DNA of 64,000 nucleotides from Paroedura picta. Lineage: Eukaryota; Chordata; Lepidosauria; Squamata; Gekkonidae. This document shows, one piece after another, positions 36,101 to 48,100 of the stretch. Below the pieces are notes generated by a model. The model did no database searches, was not told where the DNA came from, and saw only the letters and a list, made by a program, of their open reading frames with translations. The stretch lies in NCBI RefSeq assembly GCF_049243985.1, contig NC_135386.1, positions 8,271,501-8,335,500 on the forward strand. The letters run 5' to 3'. How positions within the stretch are numbered: the stretch's first letter is position 1; every line of letters begins with the position of its first letter. Made by a program: the position numbers and the translations under genes.

Positions 36101-39100
36101 CCACCTGGTATCTTCAGGAGCCCATTACAACTTGACAGAAGTCCCAATGTCACCATGACTGCACTTGGACTAATCCTGAAAGCTCCTTTCTCTTAAGGTG
36201 CTCTAGCCAGCACCTTAATGGGATCTACAAGCTGGTTGGCAACCAGGAGAATCTTAATGCTATTTAATCGTTATTTTTATAACCCGTCCTTCCTAGTTGG
36301 CTCAGGAAATATTTCTGTGTACGTCCGGCCACATAAGCCATATGTTTCCCAAAGCCTTGGGAGAAACTGCATTTCTTGGCATCTGATGAAATATGAACAG
36401 GCATTCTCTTGTCTTTGCAGCCTCCGGCTAAATTTCTGTCTCCAGTGCTCGGGAAAAGTAACCTTCAGTTCTCTGGCATCAGTATAAAATTGACCATCTC
36501 AACAAGCAGTCTGACGCTAATGAACATGGAAACCCAGCAGGTGGGTTGACTCCTTTCATTAAATAGCTCTTTTATTTGTGTGTCTTTGTTGCTGTTGTTG
36601 TTGTTCGGGCAGTACCAGTCGACCTGCTGCAAACAGAAACTGATCCTAAATCATTCATCTTCCAGAAGCATGGTTTTGGGAATACTTCCGAAATACTTTT
36701 AGAATGGAATCTCTATGTGGATGGTTTGGAGGTAGGTCAGGGATTCCCAACCGGGGTCTACAGACCCCCAGAGGTCCATAGGAACTCCGGAGGGGGGTCC
36801 ATGGTATTTCTCCTCGTGCCTTAATGGATTTGGCCACAAGCTAGGGAACCACTTCTATTGCTCTCTCCTATCCCTTTCCTGAGTGTGAGTTCTCTCGTAG
36901 TTTCTGTGCCTGGGAGGGACGGAGCCTGCATGCCAATTCCTGCCTTAAACTGCTTCCCCCTTCCCTCCCTGAGCCTGACCATTAATGTGAGTGGTGATGT
37001 CACTTCCTGTGATGTCTCTTCCAGGACCTCGGCAGGGAGGCCTGGTCAGCTGACATCATTTCTGAGGGACCTCGAAGCCTGAAAAATGATTTCACAGGCT
37101 CCTTCATGGTCAGAAGGTTCAAAAAGGCTGATCTAGGCTGATACTTCTGCAGGTGGAAGTCCCCCCCATCACAAAGCAGCCTAAAATGACCCTTGAAATC
37201 CTGTCCCTGGGGTCCCCCACTTCCTCAAGAACTGGATTAGAAGGGGTTTTGGGGGGGACCTCCAACAGGGGTGAGGGGGAATTGTGCGAAACAATCTCCA
37301 ACGCAGATCAATCTCTACACAATATGGCACATGGGCATAATCTTTCCTTTTTCAATTTTTCAGATTATTGCAAACCATCACATGCAGTCCATTTCTTTTG
37401 CCTCGGGAGGAGATCCCGTAAGTACATTTTTATACTGAGAAGGGTCTAACTCTACACAGGATAGCTAGAGTCGAGTCCAGAAATGCCTTAGAGACCAATA
37501 AGACATCCGAGGGATAAACTTTCAAGAGTCAAAATTCATGTGAATCAGACCATTAGTCCATGAAGGTTACTGTTTTCTACAAGGATTGGTGTTGTCTCCC
37601 CTGGGTGTCCGCTAAAGGTCTTTCACATCACCAGTTACTAGATCCTTTTCATTGGAGTTGCTGGAGGCAGAGTTTGAACTCTCAAAAGATTACCTCCTTA
37701 TTTACTTTACTTGTACCTTTGCCTTTCTCCCCAATGGAGACCAAATCCCCATTGCATTGTCCTTCTCTCCTCTTTATTCTTGCAACGACTGTGTGAGGTA
37801 GGTTAGGCAGAAAGTGTGTGGCTGTCCCAAGGTCACCCAGCAAACTTCCATGGCAAAGTCGGGATTTGAACCTGGGTCTCACAGATCCCAAGTCTGACAT
37901 TCTAACTCAGCCTTCCTTGACGTTTTTACTGTTAAGAAACCCCTGAGACATTCCTCAGGCTTCTAGGAACCCAAGAAGTGGCACAATAGTGCAGAATAGG
38001 GTTGGGAAGCAGAGCTGTGGACACGCCCACCCATGGCCTCTCCTCTTCCCACCCCCTCCGGGTCCATCATAGGGGGAGGTCAACATGATCATATATGGTC
38101 ATATTACCCGATAAATGTTTAGTGAATTTTTAAAATATATTAGAAATTAACTCCCATTCTGAAAACCCTTCCAGGGTGGTTGAGAAATCCTGGGTTTTCA
38201 CGAAATCACACTGGCTCTCCTAAATATCTTTTTGGTCTATAAGGTGCTCCTGGACTTGATTCTTGCTGTCCTACTCTGAACAACTTGTCTGCCCCCTGAA
38301 ACTATCTGCTTAGGATGATGCTATCTGCTTTCCTGGAAAGGTTGGGGAGAAAGTCTTCTGTAAAACAGATTGATTATTTGTTGTGGTTTTGTGTGTTTTA
38401 GGATACAACAGACTATGTGGCCTATGTTGCAAAAGATCCTGTTAATCAAAGAGGTAGGTACAATGATTTCCGAGAAAGCTGTTTCTATGAGAACACGTCT
38501 GCTTCGTTTCTTTATGTGGGCTGGGGCAATTCACGGTGTCCCTGATTCACCTTCCTCAAAGGATCCTGGTTCGACTAATGCCCACCTTCTACGTGTAGCA
38601 GAATCAAGTGGTAATGTCTGACCAGGGCTGCATCTGCACTCACTTTTTCCCCCCGTTGTCAATCCTGCTGAAATCAGGTTGATCTGAACCCAGATCTTCC
38701 GCCTTCCTTTTTTTCAACTTGAAACAGACATTGCTTTCTGCACTTAATTATCTGCTTAATTAGGGAAGCTAAGAGTGGGGAGGGGAGTGGTAGTCATGGG
38801 AAGCTCCACCGGCATTGAAGAAGCACAAGGCTGGAGAGGGGTTTATTTCCTGCCTTTTGTCTCCTGACTCTACAGCCAAAGCAAGCAGAGGGCGGGAGTG
38901 GAGCATGAGGCTGCTTGTTTAATTTTCTTTTCCTGAACAAGCGAGGGGGGGGGGACTTTTCTACATGCAATAAGGGTTCCTCCTGCTCCAGGGCAGCTGT
39001 TCAAAGATTTCACCTTCAGTCTGAAGTGATAGAGTCCAGCTTGAAGCTTGACCCCTCAATCCAGCTGATTGTTGAAACTGCCTCTAACATACAACTGCTC

Positions 39101-42100
39101 AGAGCAGCCTTTTCACAACTTTTGACCATGGAGGAATCCCTAAAATATTTTTCGGCCTTTGAGGAACCCCCAGAAGTGCTGACCTGCCCATTCAGGGAGG
39201 TGAGCACAGAAGTAAGATGCAGCAGCCAATCAATCAATTGATCGTTTACCGTTTCCCGCCCCTCTTGATCCAACCATCTTGTGGCGGGACAACATTGTAG
39301 GCAATAACAATGCCTGAGAAAAACGTACAATAAACATACATTTAAAATCCTATAAAAGCATTCTGTAAATACGTTCAAATTCATTTAAACTAGCAGCTCA
39401 CCGTCATCCGATTAATATATCCAGAGGCATTTGTCCGATGAATCCTTCCCACAGGGAGAGATGCCAAACTGGCAGGGGAAGCCCACTTGATGTTTAGGAT
39501 TTCCATGGATACTGGCCTCAACCATAAGCCTGGAGAGAAAGTTCCATCTTGCAGGCCCTGCAAAACTGTGCTAGTTGCATCAGGGATTTGTGGTTCTCTG
39601 GGAGCTCATTCCACCAGGCAGGGGCCAGGGCCTGTTGGGGATCAGCTGCACTTCTTTGGGTCTGGGGATTACCAATCAGTTAGCCAATGGCCAACTGAAG
39701 TGTTCTCTGGGGAGCATATTCAGGCCATATACAATCATCACCTGTAGATTGGCAGGCCCAGGGGGAGAGGGATGTCTAAACTGGCTCAAAAAGGGGGCGC
39801 GGGTGATATTTATACTGTGTTGTGCACAGGTTTCAATGCGCTCTGTATAGACAGTGAGTTTCCATGTATCACTTTAAATGTTCTTTTGAGCCACATCAAT
39901 CAATACCTTCGAGAAAGCAGCGTATAAATGAACAGGTGGGGGAAAATAAACAGAGGTCAATTATAATCATATTGGCATAATTCAATTTTAAAACAGGGCA
40001 GAATCAATTTAATGTGGACATGTGTGTATCTGTATACCCACATTGCACTTTTCATTGGTGGGCTATAAAAATGTCTAATATATCAACATCCATTCCTTCC
40101 TCCCTTTTCTAGCGTGCCATATATTGGAATGTCCCAGCGGGGTGGCCCAAGAAGTCATCAATACCATAGGGCAAGCCTTCGAACTCCGGTTCAAGCAGTA
40201 CTTGAAGAATCCATCTAGCTTGATTCCTTCCAACGAAAGGTCAGCATTGAGTTTGCGGGCAGCTCATGTACTGCTTGCTAACTGTGTTGTTGTTGTTGTT
40301 GCTTGCTAGCTGCTCTCGAAATCCCGACAGTGTCCCTTTACCCTAGCCCAGGGGTAGTCAAACTGGGGCCCTCCAGATGTCCATGGACTATAATTCCCAG
40401 GAGCCCCTGCCAGCAAATGCTGGCAGGGGCTCCTGGGAATTGTAGTCCATGGACATCTGGAGGGCCGCAGTTTGACTACCCCTGCCCTAGCCGTTGTCTC
40501 ATGTCTAGGATTGCCAACGAAAAGCGAATATCTTCTTGTGAATATCCATGCGAATATTCCATGCGAATGTCTTCGAGTCCTTTGCAATGTTATTTACAGT
40601 TGGAAGACTTGCCAGAGTATTCCCCAGCTGAAGAAGCACTTTCATATAACAATTGACTTCAGTGACAAATCTGAACTGAAAATTAGACTTAATTAACAAA
40701 AATGACAAAGTATGTCATCTTCTATAACAGAAGATTCAGTTAATCTACTTACAATCTTGTTACGTCGGCTATAACCGCTTTCCGTTAAATTGGAATCTAT
40801 GTTATATTTTTCAAGGTACGTGACCTATTTCTCTATGTGCTGACCTTAACCTACATTGGAACAGTTTGCATAACTTCTGTGTTCAGTTGTAATTGAATGG
40901 TGCTTTAATGTTACATTGGTCAGAGCATCTCATGTTAGATCTGCCGTTCTTGGGGAAAGCTGTTAGAACCAAGGTAAAAGGAGATTTAGCAGATGGTAGT
41001 CCCCTGAGTGAGCTGGAAAGGTAGACATAAATGAAGATAATGTATTAGCTTTTTGCTCAGCAATCAGGAAAACTGAGGATGTATAATCCATTCATCAGCC
41101 TGAGGTCCACAGCACCACGACCCCAGTGAGGGGTGATCTATAAATTACATGAATAAATAACCTTTGCTCACACATGAATCTCCTAAATCTACCAGTTAGC
41201 TCTGCTAAAGGGAGCTTGCCTAGTTGGTCTACTTTGGATTTTGCCTACTTTGAATACAAGATGGTTGTCCATGGTCCCAAGAAGAGGTCCTCCAAGGTCT
41301 TTTGTACAGGTCTTTCCCACCACCTTCTCCCAGATTCTCTTAACTGGAGATGGTGGGGATTGAACCTGGGGGTTTCTGCATGCAAGGCAAGATGCTCTGC
41401 CTCTGAGCCACAGCCCTCCCTGATATAATGTGGTGAATCCATAAATCTTATACCGAGTTAGACCCATTGTCTACTATGAATGGCAGGGCCTCAGGTTGAT
41501 GGCCTATTGCCTCATCCTTCTTTTTGAAAAATGGAGATGCCAGGGATTGAACCTGCGACCTTGGCATGTCAAAGTCAGTATTTTCTACTCCGGCAACATC
41601 TGTCAGGGTTCTTGAGCAGAAGTCCTTCACATCAGAGTGGCCAAACTGTGGCTCTCCACAGGTCCGTGAACTACAATTCCCAGCTGGCAGGGGCTCATGG
41701 GAATTGTAGTCCATAGACCGGTGGAGAACCACTTTGACCACGCCTACAAATTATCAGTTTAACTGGAGATTAATATACTGAGGCTCGGTTTTTTTTTTTA
41801 GCTTGTGAATGGCTTTAGTTGTATCTTTTTTAAAAAATTTCAAGCTGCTGCATTGGTAGTTTTAAAAACCCAGAGTGGGATAAAAATATTTCAAGTAAAA
41901 TGAATAAATTGCGGCATACATGGAAGCAAACAGATGTAGGATGTCTGTCAGAGACGGCAACTGCATCGTCCGCTCTCCGGTTTCTATGAATCACTTAATT
42001 AAATCCTTGAGTAATATCCCATAACCAGGACGCTTGATCTGTATCTCTTTCCTGTTCCTGGCCTTTTATTGAATTATGCTCTTGTCATGAATGAAGAAAC

Positions 42101-45100
42101 TAGATTTCAAGAAGCTCATGGTTCTGTTTTTTTTTTTCTTTTCTGTTTTGCAGGAGAGATGCAGCAAATTGGGAGGGAGGGGGAAATCCATGGGTTTTTT
42201 TTGTTTTGTTTTGTTTTTTGCAGATTTAAAAAAAGGTAAAGGTATCCCCTGTGCAAGCACCGGGTCATGTCTGACCCTTGGGGTGACGCCCTCTAGTGTT
42301 TTCATGGCAGACTCAATACGGGGTGGTTTGCCAGTGTCTTCCCCAGTCATTACCGTTTACCCCCCAGCAAGCTGGGTACTCGTTTTACCGACCTCGGAAG
42401 GATGGAAGGCTGAGTCCACTTTGAGCCGGCTGCTGGGATCGAACTCCCAACCTCATGGATGGACAGCTTCAGACTGCATGTCTGCTGCCTTACCACTCTG
42501 CGCCACAAGAGATTTAGGGGCCACTAAAATTTTCTGCTGTCAGAACAGCATGAGATAAACTTGGTGGGACAGTATCGTTCAATTCAGAGATTGTTAATAT
42601 TCAGCCCTGGAACTAGGACCCCTTCTGCGTATTTTAGATAATATATTTGTTTGGTTTTGTACAGCGAGGTCGTGAATCTAGGGGAATCCACGTGGAACAT
42701 TCAGGACAAAGAGGATCACGAATACTACAATGAAATCTCAGGGAAAGAGCCCCCCGCAGGAGGACTATCGGACATCAGACTGAAGGCAGATCACAAAACA
42801 AACTGCCCCACACACTGTGAACAGCAACACTGTCCAGTAAGTATGTGTGTGAATGAGGAAGCTTAGTGATGGGGTTGAGAGCAGCAGTTCCCCATTTGGT
42901 GAGCCGGGTTTGATTCCCCACTCCTCCACATGCAGCCAGCTGGGTGACCTTGGGCTCGCCACACCACTGATAAAGCTGTTCTGACCGAGCAGGAATATCA
43001 GGGCTCTCTCAGTGGCATATAAGAACCAACTCTTCTTCTTCTTCTTCTGTAATATCAGAGCTCTCTCAGCCTCGCCCACCTCACAGGGTGTCTGTTGTGG
43101 GGAGAGGAAAGGGAATGCGACTGTAAGCCCCTTTGAGCCTCCTTCGGGTAGAGAAAAGTGGCATATGAGAACCAACTCTTCTTCTTCTTCAGTAATCTCA
43201 GGGCTCTCTCAGCCTCACCCCCCTCACAGGGTGTCTGTTGTGGGGAGAGGAAAGGGAAGGAGAATGTAAGCCTCCTTGAGACTCCTTCGGGTAGAGAAAA
43301 GTGGCATATGAGAACCAACTCTTCTTCTTCTTCTTCTTCTTCAGTAATATCAGGGCTCTCTCAGCCTCACCCACTCACAGGGTGTCTGTTGTGGGGAGAG
43401 GAAAGGGAAGGCGATTGTAAGCTGCTTTGAGACTCCTTCGGGTAAAAAAAAGCAGCATATAAGAGCCAACTCTTCTTTCTTCTGTAGTCTCCTAGCAGCC
43501 TCAGCTCCCTTCCCCTGAGCCAACAGGCTTTTGCAATTAAAAGAAAAATTCACACTAGAATACCACTATGGTGCTGTGATGCTATGCCAACTTTTCTGCC
43601 AGATTCTCTGAATCCACGATGTTTATATTTTAAAAATTACGCCTCTGCCCTCTTCCACTGCAGAGATGTGCCTTTCTTTCCCTTTATATTCTCAGCAACA
43701 GAAAGGGATAGACTTGCTTTTAGAAACTATAACTTCTCACTTCATGTTTCCCATTCTAGGAAGCAGAAATCGGTTATGCAAAATAAACAGATGGTACAAA
43801 GCTAATAGTTTCATACTCCTTGCTGAATTTGACTATCCTGGGTGCAGAATTGCCATTTTCTTGCCATAAACACAGCGCTGAGCATAAATCATTATTTGTC
43901 AGAAAAACTTCAGGTTTGCTTTTTTCATTTGGCCAGAAAGGTTTGGGCCAAACGAGCTCCATATGATTTGATCTGCCTGGAGACAAGAAACACTTTCTGT
44001 GACAACCTTGTGCTTCTTTCAGACCACCGTGAGCCCTAAAGCCGCAAATAATTATGAAAACTGCACAGAGGAGTTCAAGGACGCAGGTAAGTACTCTGTG
44101 CATGCCTAGGAGATATTAGAGCAGCCTTGTGGTCTGCAGAGAAACCCCTGAAACATCTTTCAGGCTTTGAGAAACCCCAGAAGTGGCACCATCATGCAGA
44201 ATATGGTTGGGAAGCAGAGCTGTGGACACGCCCACCTGGGGCCCCTCCCCTTCCCACCCCCTGCAGGCCCATCACTGGCCATTTGGGGAGGGGAAGATGG
44301 GTTAACAGTACTACATGTGGTCATATGACCCAAGAAGTGTTTAATACATTTTAAAATATATATTAAAAATTAACTCCCACCCATTCTGGAAACCCTTCCA
44401 GGGCCATCAAGAAACCCCAGGGTTTCATGAACCACTGGCTGAGAAAGCTTGAAGTAGATATTTTTAGTAGGGGATGGGATGAGCATCTCTCAGAAGTGTG
44501 TGGTTTTTAAGTCCCCCCCCCCTTTGTGATTCCGATTCTGAAGACAGAGAGAGAATAGGGTGCTCTGTTCCTATAAAGGCAAAGGTATCCCCTGTGCAAG
44601 CACCAGGTCATGTCTAGCCCTTGGGGTGACGCCCTCCAGCGTTTTCATGGCAGGCTCAATACAGGGTAGTTTGCCAGTGCCTTCCCCAGTCATTACCGCT
44701 CTGTTCCTATACCGGTCCACTAATTGCGGGGGGGGGGATTGTTTATGGGCAGATGTATATCATTTACCCCTTGGCTCATTCCTAGGAGCTTAAGGAGACT
44801 TGCTCTTCATAGTTACCCACCATGTTTGTTTACGAAGTTAGCTTCTGTCAGCCTTCTGTCACCCTCTCCTCGCCTTGATTTGCATTGGTGACAGTGGAAG
44901 AAATCCAGACCGAACACCAGTGAAAGCTTCTCTTTGCACCATTGTTTATGGAGGACAGCCGGAATTCTAGAAACCAGACCTTTTATAAATGCAGAACGTA
45001 TTGGATAATTTGGCACATTTTCTCCCTCTTAATGTGGTCAGGGTTTTTGGGGGGGAGGTGGGGAATGATCAGTGTTTTACTTTGGACTCATTTTCTTGTA

Positions 45101-48100
45101 AAACGGCAGGAACATTCCTCTTTTTCTCTTAACTGCAGAGATCGGTGGGGAACAAATGCAGACGGCCAAAGACGCCCCATTGTTGCTGAAAAATGCAAGC
45201 AAAGTAGACCTGTTCGACGACCCTCGATACATCAATACTCAGAATTTGCCAGCCACGCCTTGTGCGACCAGAAACGTAACATCAGTACAGGCCTGCGGAA
45301 GCCCCGCGCGTTGTTTAAGTATGTCCGTATCCTTACCCAGGGTATTCCTCGCAGCTTTGCATGACGTTTGATGCATGCCTGTCAAATACCCCTGAAACAT
45401 TCTCCAGGCTTTGAGAAACCCCAGAAGTGGCGTAATCCTGCAGAATATGGTTGGGAAGCAGAGCTGTGGACACGCCCACCTGGGGCCCCTCCCCTTCCTG
45501 CCCATCATTGGCCATTGGCGGGGATGGGTTGACATGACCATAGATGGTCACAGCACCCAATATACGTTTAATACATTTTTAAAAATATATAAAATTAACT
45601 CCCCCCCTCCCATTCATCAAGAAACCCCAGAGTTTCACGAAACCCTGGTTGAGAAAGCCAGATCTAGTAGTATAAAAGACTCTAGACCCAGGGTAGTCAA
45701 CCTGTGGTCCTCCAGATGTCCATGGACTACAATTCCCATGAGTTTATGGGAATTGTAGTCCATGGACATCTGGAGGACCATAGGTTGACTACCCCTGCTC
45801 TAGACAGTTTCTGGTAGACCTCAGCCATGTAATATCTGGTGTCTACTGCTATAGTTGAACCATGGTTGGAAGCGGTGCTTCTTGATCTCAACCAGAGTGG
45901 TCCTTCAGCAATATTCCACAATACTTAACCCAGATTAACTGTGCTGTGATTTTTTTAGTGATCTTGAGTATACAGGCTTGCTTTGTAAGTATAACGCACA
46001 TCAGTGAGCCAATGGGATCTGGGGGAGGGGAGGACAATACCCAAGCAAGACTGAACACCTTTGTTTAGTTCATATTAGCAAAGCTGGCTTGAAGGAATGT
46101 AATTCTGCATCTTTGGTTCAGAACGGCGGCTTTTAATCTGGAGAACCGGGTTCGATTCCCCTCTCCTCCTCCACATGCAGCTGGGTGACCTTGGGCCAGT
46201 CATAATTCTCTCAGAGCTTTCTCAGCCTCGCTTGCCTCACCGGGGGTCCATTGTGGGGAGAGGCAGGGTAGGCAATTGTAGGCCGCTTTGAGACTCCTCT
46301 AGGTAGTGAAAAGCTCTCCTTTCTTTAATTGCAGAATCCTTGGAACCAGCTGAGCAGAATATTCCCTGCAACAGAGGTGGCCTTGGAGGAGTCAGAAGCA
46401 TGAAACAACAGCTGTGGAACGAAGAGTGCTACCACGGGAAATTAACCCGGAAGGCTGCGGAGAGCCTCTTAGTGAACGATGGGGATTTTTTGGTGCGAGA
46501 AAGTGCAACGTCACCCGGCCAGTATGTTCTGAGCGGACTCCAAAGAGGTCTACCCAAACATCTCTTGCTGGTGGATCCTGAAGGGAAGGTAAGAATACCT
46601 ATTTAGAATCCTGAAGGGAAGGGAAGAATACCTATTTAGAATCCTGAAGGGAAGGTAACCTATTTAGAATCCTGAAGGGAAGGGAACCTATTTAGAATCC
46701 TGAAGGGAAGGGAAGAATACCTATTTAGAATCCTGAAGGGAAGGGAAGAATACCTATTTAGAATCCTGAAGGGAAGGTAACCTATTTAGAATCCTGAAGG
46801 GAAGGGAACCTATTTAGAATCCTGAAGGGAAGGGAAGAATACCTATTTAGAATCCTGAAGGGAAGGGAAGAATACCTATTTAGAATCCTGAAGGGAAGGT
46901 AAAGATACCTATTTAGAATCCTGAAGGGAAGGGAAGAATACCTATTTAGAATCCTGAAGGGAAGGTAAAGATACCTATTTAGAATCCTGAAGGGAAGGGA
47001 AGAATACCTATTTAGAAGCAAAAGGACTAGAAGAACTGTCCTGGAAGCTCTGAAAGAAGGTTTGGGCTCCAGAAAAAAGCTCTTTTAGAAGTCAAAACTC
47101 TTGGTGTCATGGGGTGTTTGGGGAAGGAGCTGACCTGCCCCCCAGAATTTGGGGTTCCGCTCGGAAGTTCCGACTCGGAAGTTCCAACTTGGAAGTTCCA
47201 AGGCTCAAACTGTGTAGCAACAGCACCCCCTAGTGTGTGCAATTAATAGTTGGGTTTCAAGAGGGAACTTCTGCCAAGTACAAACCTTTTCTGCACACTA
47301 GGCTTCTCCTACAGGTTGATCTGCAGAAGCATTGGAATCAATTCTGGCATTTTTGTTCCAGACGTCGGCCTCCCTGTGCATTTTCAAAATTGTGGAGTTC
47401 GTTGATTTTCCCCTGCATGTCTTTGGCTGCGTCAAATCCCCCTAAAATATTTCCTAAAATATTGGTATATCAATGTAGTGTGGTCATCAGGGCTTCAGCA
47501 GGTTCTCTGAATTCCTAGCTTTTGTTTGAGAAAAAGTATTCTTCCCTAAGGCAGGTTTTTTCAAGCATGGCTTTGGGGAAACCCTGGGGTTTCCTGATAG
47601 CCCTGGAAGGCCAATTCTTGAATGGGTGAGAGTTAATTAATTTTCATATATTTTCCCAAGGTGTTAAACATTTACCGCGTGATTGACCTGCTGCCTGCTC
47701 CCCAAATGGCCAGTGATGGACCGGGAAGGGGAAGGGGAAGGGGAAGGGGAAGGGGAAGGGGAAGGGGAAGGGAAGGGAAGGGAAGGAAGGGAAGGGAAGG
47801 GAAGGGAAGGGAAGGGAAGGGAAGGGAAGGGAAGGGAAGGGAAGGGAAGGGAAGGGAAGGGAAGGGAAGGGAAGGGAAGGGAAGGGAAGGGAAGGGAAGG
47901 GAAGGGAAGGGAAGGGAAGGGAAGGGAAGGGAAGGGAAGGGAAGGGAAGGGAAGGGAAGGGGCCCAGGAGGGCATGTATGCTTCCCAACCGTACTCTGCA
48001 CCAGGGGTAGTCAACCTGTGGTCCTCCAGATGTTCGTGGACTACAATTCCCATGAGCAAACACTGGCAGGGGCTCATGGGAATTGTAGTCCATGAACATC

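Noticed and set aside
35631-36196. ORFs of MDGW and HPSI repeats
   Set aside because: They come from the GGAT microsatellite. Only the 64-bp SHC4 exon 3 at its left is coding.
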